Assembly (NCBI GenBank): GCA_020746995.1
Contig: JAGPXD010000001.1
Span: forward strand, 4,712,001-4,776,000
DNA length: 64,000 nucleotides
Reading direction: 5' to 3'
DNA from: Plectosphaerella cucumerina
Lineage: Eukaryota > Ascomycota > Sordariomycetes > Glomerellales > Plectosphaerellaceae
Shown here: piece after piece, positions 44,415 to 55,941 of the stretch
How positions within the stretch are numbered: the stretch's first letter is position 1
Layout of the letters: every line of letters begins with the position of its first letter
Program-made: the position numbers and the translations under genes
The notes under the pieces: model-generated
Database searches by the model: none
What the model was told of the DNA's origin: nothing
The model's input: only the letters and a program-made list of their open reading frames with translations

Positions 44415-45920
44415 ATGTATCTAGTGTGCAGGACACTGCCAAATTCTCAAGTCTCTGCGCCACAAACCGTTTCCCAGCTCACAAGACTTTACGCCCGCAT
44501 CACCACCTCCTCAACACACAACCCGAATCCGCCCCGTATAAGTCGCCGCGAGCTGTCATCGCTCACTCCCAAAACCGACCCCGCGGGCCCCACCGCCAGG
44601 ATGACGAGGATCGTGAGGGTAGACGTGTCTCGGGACCTGGGACGCTTCGAGTCCGGAGGCGAGAGGCTAGGCAAATGGCAGGTCTCGACGGCGCCTGAGA
44701 CCGAGGAGTCCATGTCGGCGCTGAGGGAAGCGGCTCAAGCACTGCGTGAGACGGACGTACCAGTCGGTTTTCCCACGGAGACGGTGTACGGCCTCGCTGC
44801 CGACGCGACACGGAGTAATGCAGTCAAGGGCATCTACAAGGCCAAGTCGCGGCCATCGGACAACCCCCTCATCATCCACGTGTCTGATCTCGCCATGCTG
44901 AGAGAGTATCTCCGGCCGGCGCAGCAGGAGGGGGAGAAGCAGATCAACGGCGATGGGCCTATCGAGACAGACCCGATCCCGGATATTTACAAGCCTCTCA
45001 TCGAGCGGTTTTGGCCTGGTCCCCTTACGATACTCATGCCCAACCCGCAGCCGTCGAAGCTGGCGCCCGAGGTGACGGCTGGTCTTGGGTCATTTGGCGT
45101 GCGCATGCCATCCACGCCGCTGGCTCTCAGCCTCATCAAGCTCACAGGACGGCCTCTTGCAGCGCCGTCAGCCAACGCATCCACAAGACCATCACCTACT
45201 GCGGCGCAGCACGTCTTTGATGACCTCCAGGGGCGCATCAACCTGATTCTCGACGGAGGGGCGTGCGGTGTCGGCGTCGAGAGCACGGTAGTCGACGGCC
45301 TTTGCAACCCGCCCGTGGTGTTGAGACCCGGCGGCGTCAGTCTCGAAGAGCTGCGCGCAGTGCCTGGCTGGGAGAGTACGGCCAAGGGCTACCGCGACGC
45401 GAGCGAGGTGGGAGATACGTATGCCCCGCGCGCTCCGGGCATGAAGTACAAGCATTACAGCCCCAAGGCGGCTGTGATTTTGTGCGAGGCTACGTACGAT
45501 TCCCATGGCGAGGCCATTGCTGGCCAGGACTTCGGCGAGGCACTGGCAGAGTGGAGGGACAAGGAGAGGATGCGGGTGGGTGTCATCAGGACGCGGCGGT
45601 GGAAGCGCATCGGAGGCCTGCAGGAAGACTCTGTGCGCGTGGTGGACGTTGACACGGCCCGAGAAGAGGCGGGAGCGCTGTCGTTCGAGGTGCGCGAGGC
45701 AGAGCTGCTGGCGCAGATGGGTGGGGTCAAGGCGACGATGCTGGACATTGACCTGGGCAAGGACATCCGGGGTATCGCGCAGGGACTCTTCTCGGCGCTG
45801 CGCGAGCTGGACCGGAGGGGGGCGGACGTCATCTTCGTCGACGGCGTCGGGGACGGAGATGACATTGCGGCAGCCGTGATGAACAGGCTGCGCAAGGCGG
45901 CGAGCTCGATACGGAAGTAG
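44415..45920 (+). CDS. SUA5: threonylcarbamoyl-AMP synthase
   Basis: A single exon of 501 residues from the first ATG. The YrdC domain has VGFPTETVYGLAADATRSNA, IYKAKSRPSDNPLIIHVSD, FWPGPLTILM and GSFGVRMPSTPLALSLI, ending with APSANASTRPSPTAA. The C-terminal Sua5 domain begins after APGMKYKHYSPKAAV. The enzyme makes threonylcarbamoyl-AMP from threonine, bicarbonate and ATP for t6A37 in ANN-decoding tRNAs. The first 62 residues contain eight Arg/Lys and only two acidic residues, as in a mitochondrial presequence. A second in-frame ATG at 44601 would give a cytosolic form starting MTRIVRVDVS. The yeast and animal enzymes are made in both compartments through alternative starts or leaky scanning, so this layout fits. 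Confidence 0.93.
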   Translation: MYLVCRTLPNSQVSAPQTVSQLTRLYARITTSSTHNPNPPRISRRELSSLTPKTDPAGPTARMTRIVRVDVSRDLGRFESGGERLGKWQVSTAPETEESMSALREAAQALRETDVPVGFPTETVYGLAADATRSNAVKGIYKAKSRPSDNPLIIHVSDLAMLREYLRPAQQEGEKQINGDGPIETDPIPDIYKPLIERFWPGPLTILMPNPQPSKLAPEVTAGLGSFGVRMPSTPLALSLIKLTGRPLAAPSANASTRPSPTAAQHVFDDLQGRINLILDGGACGVGVESTVVDGLCNPPVVLRPGGVSLEELRAVPGWESTAKGYRDASEVGDTYAPRAPGMKYKHYSPKAAVILCEATYDSHGEAIAGQDFGEALAEWRDKERMRVGVIRTRRWKRIGGLQEDSVRVVDVDTAREEAGALSFEVREAELLAQMGGVKATMLDIDLGKDIRGIAQGLFSALRELDRRGADVIFVDGVGDGDDIAAAVMNRLRKAASSIRK

Positions 45921-46131
45921 GCCTGCCTGGAAAGAAGCATCTTAGTGGGACAGAGCATGGATAGACGGGTCAGCGAGCATTTTGGTATTCTTCGCACGTC
46001 GAAATCAATCCCCTGTATTCGAGGGCGTCTAGCTTCCTTTTGTCCCGAGGAAATGATGCTGTTGTCGTCAAAGATCCCGAGAAACTCCATCGCACATCCT
46101 CCGCCACCACCTCTTCTCGTCCTTCCCCCAC
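45921..46131. other. convergent 3' region, SUA5 and coatomer zeta
   Basis: About 210 bp between two stop codons. No coding feature was seen. Confidence 0.4.
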
Positions 46132-47033
46132 CTACAGGCCCTGCCGTATCCAGTCGGCAAACTTGGCCTTACCAAGCTGCGCCAGGTTGTTGACGCCCTG
46201 CTCGCTGAGGTCGATGCGGCGCAGGTCGACGTCCTGGGCGGGGGCCTTGCTGACGCGCTGGACAATGATGGTCGGGTCGGTCTCGAGGACGATGCCGTCG
46301 TCGACGATCTCGTCGATGGCCATGGCGACGAGGCTGGGGGTGTTAGTTGGAGTTGTAAGGGAAGGGGGGGAAGGGGCACGTACTCGTAGGACTCGACGAC
46401 TGTGCGCTTGTCGACGGTTTGCCTGGGGGGGAAGTGTCAGTGGGTTGTTGTGCTTCGAAGTTTGGCCATATGGGCTCACTTGAAGAGCAGGTGCAGCGAG
46501 TCGCGGATGCACAGGATGGTGTTGTAGCCCAGGATCTCGTTCTCGTCGGCGGGCAGGACGGTGTAGATCATGACATCGCTCTCTTGCTTGTACTGTTCGG
46601 GAGAGCCGTCAGCAATGGCACCACCCGGGTTATCCTGCGAGTCCAGGTCTGCGTACCAGGACGATCCTGCCGTCGTAGAGGATGATGTCGCCGTTCTGCT
46701 TGGCCGTCTTCTCGAGGAGGCCCTTCTCAAAGGTCTTTTGCGACTTGACGTCGGGGTAGGGGTTCGTGCTCGCGGCGGAGTGGCCTTAAATAGGGGAAGT
46801 ATGGGTCAGCATGGGTGGTTCGAGGTCGGTCGAGGGGTCGAAGGGCGCATACCGGCAGCGGCATGTGGAGGGGTGTAGTATCTGGACGAGGGGAGGGACG
46901 GTCAGCAAGCTTGCCACAGGAAGAGGGGGTGGTACAGAGGAGGAAGAACTGACTTGGCGAAAAGCCTTGAACCGTCCTCAGCGTTGAGAATGAGGACGGC
47001 GTTGATGGAGAAGAGTGACAGTCCAGGCGCCAT
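46132..47033 (-). CDS. RET3: coatomer subunit zeta
   Basis: Six exons, 46954-47033, 46853-46881, 46657-46784, 46480-46592, 46384-46422 and 46132-46333, join in frame to 196 residues. Two of them are very short (29 and 39 bases). The order of motifs is that of COPI zeta: LFSINAVLILNAEDGSRLFA, KYYTPPHAA, QKTFEKGLLEKTAKQ, DIILYDGRIVLYKQESDVMI, YTVLPADENEILGYNTILC, RDSLHLLFK and AMAIDEIVDDGIVLETDP. Zeta and gamma form a half of the AP-like trunk of the COPI coat, which drives Golgi-to-ER transport. The gene shares a divergent region with MCM4. All donors and acceptors are GT-AG. Confidence 0.94.
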
Positions 47034-47560
47034 GGTTGCGGTTGTGTGTGTGTGGATGGGAGGTGTTGGTGATGGGCCCCGGAACAGACAGCTCTCTACA
47101 ACTGAGGTTCGTTGACCGATGCGACACCGCATGCACGCCCGCCCGGCCCCCGGACCCCTGGCGGGATGGAGGCGTCCAGTGCTGACAGCTGGCAAGTTCG
47201 CACCCCCCGAACGTGGCCGACGCTGGGGCCACCTCAGGGGGGCGGGGTGTGCGGAAAAGACAGGGTGCGCCCCTCGCCACTAACATCGGGGCGCGTTGCA
47301 CTTAACGCGTCCACCCCTCCTGAAACGCGTCGAGCGCGTAAAGTGCCAATTTGCCCACAGTCCACTTCTTCCTTCGCACATCGCGGCGCAACCCGCAGCA
47401 TCGTCGTCCCAGTAACAGCAAAGCGGAGCGAGTGTCTGCAACATCACCACGAACAAACCTCCATCTGCCTGTCCGCTTCAAGATATCGACTCTCGATTGA
47501 CATTCCGACGAGACGCATCGATACCTCTGAGGTCACTGCGCAAATTACCCATCACACATC
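47034..47560. promoter_or_regulatory. divergent promoter of coatomer zeta and MCM4
   Basis: The 527 bp spacer contains the promoters of both genes. Two ACGCGT boxes lie in it (separate entry), nearer to MCM4. Confidence 0.6.
47305..47330 (+). promoter_or_regulatory. paired ACGCGT (MCB) boxes before MCM4
   Basis: ACGCGT occurs at 47305-47310 and again at 47325-47330, a 20 bp period or two helix turns, 231-256 bp before the MCM4 ATG. GCGCGT at 47291-47296 is a near match. In yeasts, the MBF complex (Mbp1/Res with Swi6/Cdc10) binds ACGCGT and activates DNA-replication genes at G1/S. The match to gene function makes chance less likely. Confidence 0.65.
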
Positions 47561-50500
47561 ATGTCGTCGCCGACGAAGCGGACCACGCGAAGTTCGCAGG
47601 CCGGGACACCCCGCCGTTCCACGAGAAACTCGGCCGCACCCCAGAGCAGCCCCGCGCCAGGTCCGGCAGACGACGATGCTTCCCAGGATGGCTCCCAGGC
47701 CGCCCGCACACCCCGTGCTCCTCGCGCCTCACAGCTTCAGTCTAGCCCGCTGTTTTACCAGTCATCCCCCGCCGCTCCCAAGTCTCGCGATGCCACCCGA
47801 AGTCGCGATGTCTCCTCGCCCCTGAGGCAGATGACCGACAGCCAGAGCACTGCCGCCCCTCTCCTGCCCAGCTCGCCACTGCGCCAACAGTCGGATACGC
47901 AGTCCATCTTCGGTGATGGCGACCGCACACCCCGCGCCAGCGGCATGCTCAGGGGTATGATCCTTCCCTCCTCTGCCACCCTCCCTTTCACTAACCCCTC
48001 TTTGCAGACTCGTCTCCCGTCGCATACGAGGCCAGCTCCAGCCCTGGCCGCTCCGTTCGCTTCCCCCACTCCGATGCTCGCAGCGACGGCAGTGGCCTCT
48101 TCGTCTCCCAGCGCTCAGGATCGGCCCGCTCCCGCCGCGGTGACATCAACTCAGACCTCCTCAGCGGCTCGGCACGGCCCGTTCACCACCGCATCGCCCT
48201 CGACGCCGCTGGCCGCGTCACCCGCGATGTGTCAGAGCCCGCCTCGTTCAGCAACAATGACCCGAATACCTCCGAGGCCGACCGACTCGGCGGCTCTAAC
48301 GAGGGTCTCGTCTGGGGTACCACCGTGTCCATTCAGGACTCGATGAACAGCTTCAAGGACTTCCTCCGCCGCTTCACCCTCAAGTACCGCATGTACGGCC
48401 AGGGCCTGTCCGAGGCCGAGGCCGCACGCGAGCCCGGCGCAGAATCGCGCCCCTACTGGGAGGCCATGGAGAACATGCTGCTGCTGGGCGGCAGCAAGCT
48501 GTACCTGGACCTCGCCGACATGAACCTCTTTCCTCCCACCCGCAAGCTGTGGTACCAGGCCCAGGCCTACCCTCAGGAAATCGTGCCCTGCATGGATCAG
48601 GCCCTGCACGATCTCATGGTCGAGCTCGCCAGCGAGGAGACGCGGCGCCAGCACCGCTCTCAGAGCTCTGCCGGCCCCCACGGCCGGGGAGCCGCCTCCC
48701 AGAGCTCCGAGCCGAACTTCCCCAGCTCAGACCGCCCTGACGAGGCCCCCTCACATGCTACCACCGACCAGCCCTCCCTCGAGGAGACCGTCTCTCAGAT
48801 GGTCTACGTCGTGCGCCCCTTTGGTCTGCCCGAAGTCACCAACCTGCGCGACCTCAACCCCTCCGAGATGGATCGCATGATTTGCGTCAAGGGTCTCGTC
48901 ATCCGAGCAACCCCCGTCATTCCCGACATGAAGGATGCTTTCTTCCGCTGCAACGTCTGCAACCACTCGGTCATTTCCGCCCTTGAGCGCGGCAAGATTC
49001 GCGAGCCCACAGAGTGCCCCCGCCCCCGTTGCGGTACCAAGAATTCGATGCAGATCGTCCACAACCGTTGCAACTTTGCCGATAAGCAGGTCATCAAGCT
49101 GCAAGAGACGCCGGACGCCGTGCCCGCCGGTCAGACACCCCACTCCGTCTCTGTCTGCGTCTACGACGAGCTCGTCGACTTCTGCAAGGCTGGTGACCGT
49201 GTCCAGCTTACCGGTATCTTCCGCGCCAGCCCCGTCAGGGTCAACCCGCGCCAGAGAACCGTCAAGAGCGTCTTCAAGACATTTGTCGATGTTCTCCACG
49301 TCCAAAAGGTCGACAAGAAGCGCATGGGCGCCGACGCCTCCACCCTCGGCGTCGGCGACGATGACGAGCGCGAGCTCGACAAGAACCTGGAGGAGACCAA
49401 GAAGATCACACCTGAGGAAGAATTCAAGATCAAGGAGACGGGCGCCCGCGCCGACATCTACGATCTCCTATCCCGGTCTCTCGCACCATCAATCTACGAG
49501 ATGGACGACGTCAAGAAGGGTATCCTGCTCCAGCTCTTCGGCGGCACCAACAAGACGTTCCACAAGGGCGGTAGCCCCAGGTACCGTGGCGACATCAACG
49601 TGCTTCTCTGCGGCGACCCCTCGACCTCCAAGTCGCAGATGCTCGCCTACGTGCACAAGATCGCCCCTCGCGGCGTCTACACCAGCGGAAAGGGCTCCTC
49701 GGCCGTTGGTCTGACGGCCTACGTGACGCGCGATCCCGAGACCCGCCAGCTGGTGCTCGAGTCGGGCGCCCTTGTTCTCTCCGATGGTGGTGTCTGCTGT
49801 ATCGATGAGTTCGACAAGATGTCCGACGCCACTCGTTCCGTTCTCCACGAAGTCATGGAGCAGCAGACCGTTTCGGTCGCCAAGGCCGGCATTATCACCA
49901 CCCTCAACGCACGCACCAGTATCCTGGCCTCGGCCAACCCCATCGGCAGTCGTTACAACCCCGACCTGCCGGTGCCCCAGAACATCGATCTGCCGCCCAC
50001 CCTACTGTCGCGTTTCGATCTTGTCTACCTTATCCTCGACCGCGCCGACGAGAGGACCGACCGCAAGCTGGCCAAGCATCTGTTGTCGCTCTACCTGGAG
50101 GATAAGCCCGAGACGGCCCCTACTGAAAACGATATTCTCGTGAGTGCCCTTCTATCCTGCTGCAGCGACCCGTCCCTTACTGACCCAACACCCAGCCCGT
50201 CGAGTTCCTCACGTCATACATCTCGTATGCCCGTGCCAACATCCACCCGACCATCTCGCAGGAAGCTTCGCAAGAGCTCGTCGACAATTATGTCGAGATG
50301 CGCAAGCTGGGCCAGGACGTGCGCGCCGCCGAGAAGCGCATCACCGCGACGACGCGACAGCTCGAGTCGATGATCCGTCTGGCCGAGGCGCACGCCAAGA
50401 TGCGCCTGTCTACGACGGTGACGCGCGACGACGTCAAGGAGGCGTATCGCCTGATCCGCTCGGCGCTTAAGACGGCCGCCACCGACTCGGAGGGCCGCAT

Positions 50501-50777
50501 CGACATGAGCCTTCTGACAGAGGGCACGAGCGCCGCCGAGCGCCGCCGCCGCGACGAGATGAAGGACGCCGTCATCCGCCTGCTCGACGACCTGACGAGC
50601 GGCGGCCAGTCGGTCCGCTGGAACGAGGTCGCCAAGCAGCTCGCCGACGGTGCGAGCGTGCCTGTCGAGCAGTCCGACTTCAACGAGGTCATGCGGGCGC
50701 TGGAGATGGAGGGCCTGGTCATGATCAGCGGCGAAGGCGCGAGGCGGAACATCCGCAGGGTCACTGGCACGGCATAG
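47561..50777 (+). CDS. MCM4: DNA replication licensing factor MCM4
   Basis: Exons 47561-47954, 48008-50139 and 50196-50777, with introns 47955-48007 and 50140-50195, give 1035 residues. The N-terminal 220 residues are Ser/Pro/Thr/Arg rich, with many SP sites as expected for CDK/DDK control (SSPLRQ, SSPAAPKS, RTPRA). The zinc motif is CNVCNHSV...CPRPRCG. The AAA+ core has the Walker A variant GDPSTSKSQML, the family MCM box with VLSDGGVCCIDEFDKMSD, and the arginine-finger segment LLSRFDLVYLI. The C-terminus holds a winged helix (VRWNEVAKQL). MCM4 is one of six subunits of the replicative helicase. The second exon junction, ENDIL-PVEFLTSYISYA, restores the sensor region. MCB boxes precede the start. 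Confidence 0.95.
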
Positions 50778-50956
50778 GCGTTTTGATGTTTGGGCTGACG
50801 AGGGAGTACGAATCTAATCACGAGTCATGGATGGGATGAGATGGGTAAATGATGATGGGAGGGTGTTGAGATGTGAATATACTGTTTCAATGTTCCAAGA
50901 CGCTTTCGTAAGTGCCATGTGTCTGTCAACTGGCTTTCTCAAAGCAAACAACCCCC

Positions 50957-52744
50957 TTAAGCAGCCAGCCCGCTGCCAACAGCCGCTTCAGCAGCGGCAA
51001 CCCCGTCTGCCATGCCTTCCTGCTTCTCCTTCGCCGCGCTCGCCTCGTAAGCAGCCCTGACAGCAACATCAAGCGTGTCAACCAGATCCTCACCCGCCTC
51101 CAACCCCGCTGAGATTCTCACACTCTCCTCGATAACGCCGTAGCCGCGGTGGTTCTTGGCCTCTGCGGGATCCTTGCCAAAGACGAGTGCGGTGTAGCAC
51201 AAGCTCAATGTCTTGTGGGCGCCGAGGTGTGGCCCCGGATAGAAGCTCAGGGCATCGTAGAAGGCCTTCGCGGCCGCGACGTCGGTGAAGTCCACGTTGA
51301 GAAGGCACCCTGCACCTGGGGCGGGGAGCTCTGGTGTCGGCCGGCGGAGGAAGGACTCGTAGACGGCGCGGTCGGGGGATTCGGAGGGGTAGCGGGCGCG
51401 GAGGATCGGGGAGGCCGGGTCATGAGCGCGGGTGAGGGAGGAGAGATGTGAGGCCATACGGGCGGCGTTGGCGTTTAGCACAGCGGTGCGAGAGAGGTAG
51501 TCATCTGAGTTCTTGAGGAGGACATCTGCATCGCGCACGTACAGGTCGTTCACAAAGTCCCGATCCCAGAGAGGTCGAAGGGCAGCGTAATGAGGAGAAA
51601 GCGGATTGAGAACGAGAGAACCGCCCATGACGTCCGCGTAGCCGGAGAAGGACTTTGTCAGGCTCGTGACGATTATGTCGCTCTGGGGGAGGACGTCGAC
51701 GTTGGCAAAGGAGGCGACTGTCTCGTCGACGATGAAGATGAAACCGTGTTTCTCGGCGAGGGCCTTGAGGCGACGCAGGTCGGCGGAGGCGAGGAGGGGG
51801 TTGGAGGGGAACTCGACGAGGGCGTAGCTGACTTGCCGGCCGGCGGAGCGTTCGTCGTCGAGCCAGGCTTCGAGGATGTCGAGGCCCGCGGCGTCGACGG
51901 CCCCAAAGTGCTTGGTTCCTTGGGGGGATTGCTCGACGAGCCAGTGGAAGGTGCTGTGGAAGAGGGAGCCGAGCATGAGGACTGTGCCGGGGCGATGGGC
52001 GAGGATGAGATTGTGTGCGGCGTAGATGGAGGCCATGCCTGTTTGGTAGAGGTAGACGTCCTCTGGTGTCACGCGGATTTTGTCTGGGTCGATGGGAGCT
52101 CGGTGGAGGAGGTCGGTGATGCGTTGCCGGAGACCGTCGTGGGATGGGCCTTCGGGGAGACCTGCAGTCCTCGGCGGGGGGTTCTCTCCCGCGGGATCGC
52201 AGTCGACCTCGTTGAGGGTGTCGATTTGGGCAAGCAGGTCTTCCGCCAGGCGGATCGAGGGTCCAATGCCTGGGTTCTGCCAGCCGCCGATGACGCCAGG
52301 GGTCTTCGGGGCAGGAAAGACAGCGGCGTAGAGGCGGGTGTCCCCAATGTCGACAACGCGGAAGCTCAGCTCGCCTGGGGCCAGCTTCGGGTCCTTGCGG
52401 TGGGAGTTGTAGGCGTGCGCTTGTATCATTGGAATGGCTCCCGGGGAAGTCCAGGCGAGTAGACCGTGGCCTTCGGGGATCTTGATGCGGCCTGCTATCC
52501 CGCGGAACAGCTGGACAGGTCAGTGACGACATCACGGAGAGTGTGTTTGGAGTTGGCTCACCTCTCCAACGGTTCTGAAGGGGCCGAAGCGAGGGTAGAT
52601 GTGGACAATCTTCGCCAGCACGGCGGGATCGCCCTCCCTAAAGGCGACCGCGGTGTCCCAGCCGGGGACGTAGGTCGTGATGGCATAGTTGGATTCAGGG
52701 GGGATGCAGTGGCCGAGCTCGGCTTCAGGCTTGAGGACAGTCAT
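50957..52744 (-). CDS. cystathionine gamma-synthase (PLP-dependent)
   Basis: Exons 52562-52744 and 50957-52510 with intron 52511-52561 (51 bp) give 578 residues. ATG at 52744 is the start, as the earlier open codons are TTG. The N-terminal 140 residues are the extension usual in fungal enzymes (YAITTYVPGWDTAVAFREGD). The PLP fold follows: VYLYQTGMASIYAAHNLILA, the Lys of SLTKSFSGYADVMGGSL as the Schiff base, YALVEFPSNPLL and FIFIVDETVASFANVDVL. C-terminal residues VIEESVRISAGLE fit Cys/Met metabolism enzymes. It joins O-acetyl- or O-succinyl-homoserine with cysteine to give cystathionine in the transsulfuration route to methionine (met-7 function in Neurospora). A close paralogue with a different substrate cannot be excluded. 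Confidence 0.87.
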
Positions 52745-53506
52745 GGCGTCGAGTAATGTTGAGGATTCCAGCAGCAATGTCAAAGTTGGTGTTGAGCTTC
52801 ACATCAGCTCACATCAATGAAGAACATCCCCTCACCTGTGCCGCGGACGACAGCTATGTATATGCAGGGCCTCGGTGTTTGACATCGGAGGTCTCGGCTT
52901 CTTCCGTGCCGACGAAGCTCATCCTCCTCGGAAGTAAGTATCTCGGGTTAAGATGCTCAAATGGGCTCGCTCGAGCTGAGGTGGGACCGCGTCACTGCAG
53001 GGAGCCAAACGAGCCCCTCAGCCGTTACCAGACGATACTGGCCGCATAAGGTTCAGGGAATCTCAGCCGTCTCGCCCAGCTGAAGCGGGACCGGCGGGAG
53101 GATCATGCTGGCTCGAAGCATACCCCGCCTGTCCATGTAAGACCTATCAGCATGGATAGACACGCAGGAGCTCGCACTTGAGCTTACCTGCAGTCATCAG
53201 GGTGCGAGAGTGGCCAGGCCCGGCCATTGGATGCAGCTGTCCTTTAACCGAAAGAGACGAAACAGCATCGCGGAGCATCTAGAGTTCGCGCTACCGTTAG
53301 CCAACGTCCGCAGTCTCGAACGAAGGAGCGCAGGATGACAGGCCACGTCGAAGACGGCGACATGTCAAAAACGGATGAGACCAAGAGCCGCGCGTGGCCA
53401 AAAATAACTATTTCCAATCGTCAACCGCTCTGCCAACTCCAGTACTTTGTAACTACACTACAATAAAACAAGGCCGGCAGGCCCGGCGCTCACCGCAGTC
53501 CACTCC
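52745..53506. other. upstream region of cystathionine gamma-synthase
   Basis: Both neighbours are on the minus strand. It presumably holds the promoter of the synthase gene and the 3' end of VTC4. I saw no CYS3/MET4-type site I would trust and no coding pattern. Confidence 0.4.
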
Positions 53507-55941
53507 TCACCAGTACTCGCGCTCCCGACCCTCGAATACAAAGTTAAAGGCGACGGCGACAAACAGGGCGATGGCAAGGCAGCTGGGGCCCCAGCGGTCG
53601 TAGAACTTGATGTTGCGGCGGTTCCGGATGGCGCTGCTGCGGTAGAGGTAGATGCCCACCGAGTAGCACAGGGACGCGATGGCCAGGAGGGTGAAGATGC
53701 CGGCGATGATGAAGGAGATGCTGTTGGGGCTGGTGCCAAAGTTGAGCAGCGTCACCGCTACGGTGCCCACGTAGATGGAGTATTCGAGCTGTAAAAATGA
53801 TTAGTCGAGTGTCAATACTAAACATTGGCAGAGGCAACTCACCCATCCCAGGAATGTCCTCTCCGCCGCAAAGTACACCTTGGGCTCGACGCGCACCGGC
53901 ACGTAAATCTTCTTCCCCTTGGGCGCCTTGAAGCGCTTGCTCTGGATCTCGCCGTTACCAAACAGCTGCACCTGGTTCTCGCGCCGAGGGATCACAGAGC
54001 CGCGGGGGTGCGGCACGGCCCATTTCAGGACGGTGGCAGCACCGCGGCCAAAGGCGGCACCCTTGATCTTGGCCACTGTTGAGTAGTACGTCCAGCCGCC
54101 GACGCGACGAGCCTCCTCCAGCCGGTCGTTCTCGTCATACTCATCATCCGAGTCGTAGATGTAGTCGGCATTATCGGCAGCGACGAGGGCATCGGTTGTC
54201 TGATCCTCAACATCGACACCCGGCCTGTTCTGAGCGGCGCCTTGTCGGCTGGATTCGCCATTGTTGGTACCATTGGTGCCGTTCCTGCCGGCCTGTGACT
54301 GCCGGATCTCCTCATCGTCGTCCGAGTCGAGATCATCCTCCTCGTCATCAGAAGTCGTAGTGCCGGCCGAGTGGACGCCGCGGTGGATGCCAAAGTCGTG
54401 CGTCACGGGCTTGCGGATGTCGACGTCCATCTGCGGCATCCAGAAGGGAAGCAGGTCGATACGGTCCGGGAACAGCGAGGCAACGCCGTGGATGAACTTT
54501 GAGAACTTGGGCACAGCCTCGACGAGGTGGCTGGAGATGAGCTGGCGCACCCACTCAGGGGGCTCCTGTCCCATCTGGGTCTGCAGCTTGACTTCGAGCA
54601 CGGCGTAGGGGAAGCGGACAATGTCCTTGGGCGGCAGCTGGGAGAAGGGGTAGTCGATGCCAATGTCCATGCGCCTCCAGTTGTTGCCGCACCGCTGGAC
54701 GCCGTCGAGGTTGTCTTCGCGGACCATGGTGAGCTCCGTGTCAAGGGAGATGCGCACGCGGGCGTCCGCGGGCAGCTGGAAGGCGGTGCGGTTGTAGAAG
54801 GAGCGGCAGACGGGCCGGTAGCCCTTCTTGAGGCACGAGTACTGCACCTCGGCGGCCAGCCTCTGGTCCTCATCAATCTGCTTCTTGGACTTCTTGCCTT
54901 CCTTGCGGGCCTTCTCGAAGATGGCAGCCGGGAGCAGCTCGCCTCGCATGTACGAGTTGACGTTCTTCTCTTTGATGGAGAAGCGAGCCTTGACCGACTT
55001 TTCGCCCGTCCAGTCCTCGCGATGCGTCTTGCGCTCGACGAAGATGTTCTCGCTCTGCATGCCGCCGTACCAACGGAGACGGATGGCCTCAGCGCCCTCG
55101 GTCTTCTTCAGGCGGCCCTCGTAGAGGTCCCACTTGTCGGGGTTGTCGTAGTAGATGGACGTGATGGCCGAGTCGGCAATCTCAAACTCCTTGCTGGCGT
55201 TGAAGACGAGCACGGGCAGATGCTTGAGGATGATGAGCTTGAGCTCGGTGACGTTGTCGGGGTGGACCCAGTATTTTGTCGTCTGGCGGACGAAGCTGCC
55301 CTGGCTTCCACCGGCGGCACTGTCGCCCTTGACGGGGTTTCCGCGGGTCCTGACGAGGTCGTAGAGCTTCGACAGCTGGACAACCGAGGCGTCGTAGTTC
55401 TCCTTGTAAAACGGCTTGGCCTTGAGGCGGGTATCGAAGGCGGGCTTGAGGTGCCATCCGGTCATTTTCTGTAGGCAAAGTGCGTGTCAGTCATGGCCCA
55501 AGGGGGGCAGTAGAAGAAGCTGAGACTCACGTCATGCTTCTTAATAATCTTGTAGAAGCCGGTGTAGTTGAGCTGGACAAACTTTGCCAGGTCGTGGACG
55601 TCGGCAATGATGTCGCTCAGGACCTCCTCGAGCAGCATAAACTCCTCCTCGCTAGGGCCGGCCTCTTGGGGACCGCGCTCGATCAGACGGCTGACGACAC
55701 TCTGGACCTCCTTCTCGCTGACGGTGATGCGACGCGAGATCTCCATGGCCTTGACCTGCTGCTTGGTGTGGACCTTGTCGAGCTCGGTCTCGAGCTTCTT
55801 AACGAATCGACCCTCGTCATCCTCGGACCACTCGCGACCGCCCGAAGGCGCCTTGAGCTCCTTCTTCAGTCCATCGTAGTCGATGTAGTACCACTGGTAC
55901 TCGCGGATGATGCTCGAACGGAGCTGCTCGCCGAACTTCAT
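53507..55941 (-). CDS. VTC4: vacuolar transporter chaperone 4, polyphosphate polymerase
   Basis: Exons 55531-55941, 53843-55468 and 53507-53788, with introns 55469-55530 and 53789-53842, give 772 residues; yeast Vtc4 has 721. The SPX domain starts MKFGEQLRSSIIREYQWYYI and has the phosphate-sensor Lys cluster in GFYKIIKKHDKMTGWHLKP. The central polymerase tunnel domain includes TSIYYDNPDKWDLYEGRL, AIRLRWYGG, FVERKTHREDW and VRISLDTELTMVRED. An acidic linker (DDEEDDLDSDDDEE) follows. Three membrane segments (YSIYVGTVAVTLLNFG, FIIAGIFTLLAIASLCYSVG, CLAIALFVAVAFNFVF) form the DUF202 part. VTC makes polyphosphate from ATP and moves it into the vacuole. A CACGTG site lies 459 bp upstream. Confidence 0.94.

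Noticed and set aside
51590..52462. 290-codon plus-strand frame opposite cystathionine gamma-synthase
   Set aside because: Antisense shadow; the Gly/Glu/Val-rich translation has no independent support.
54527..55474. 315-codon plus-strand frame opposite VTC4
   Set aside because: Antisense shadow of the VTC4 polymerase domain with no family features of its own.
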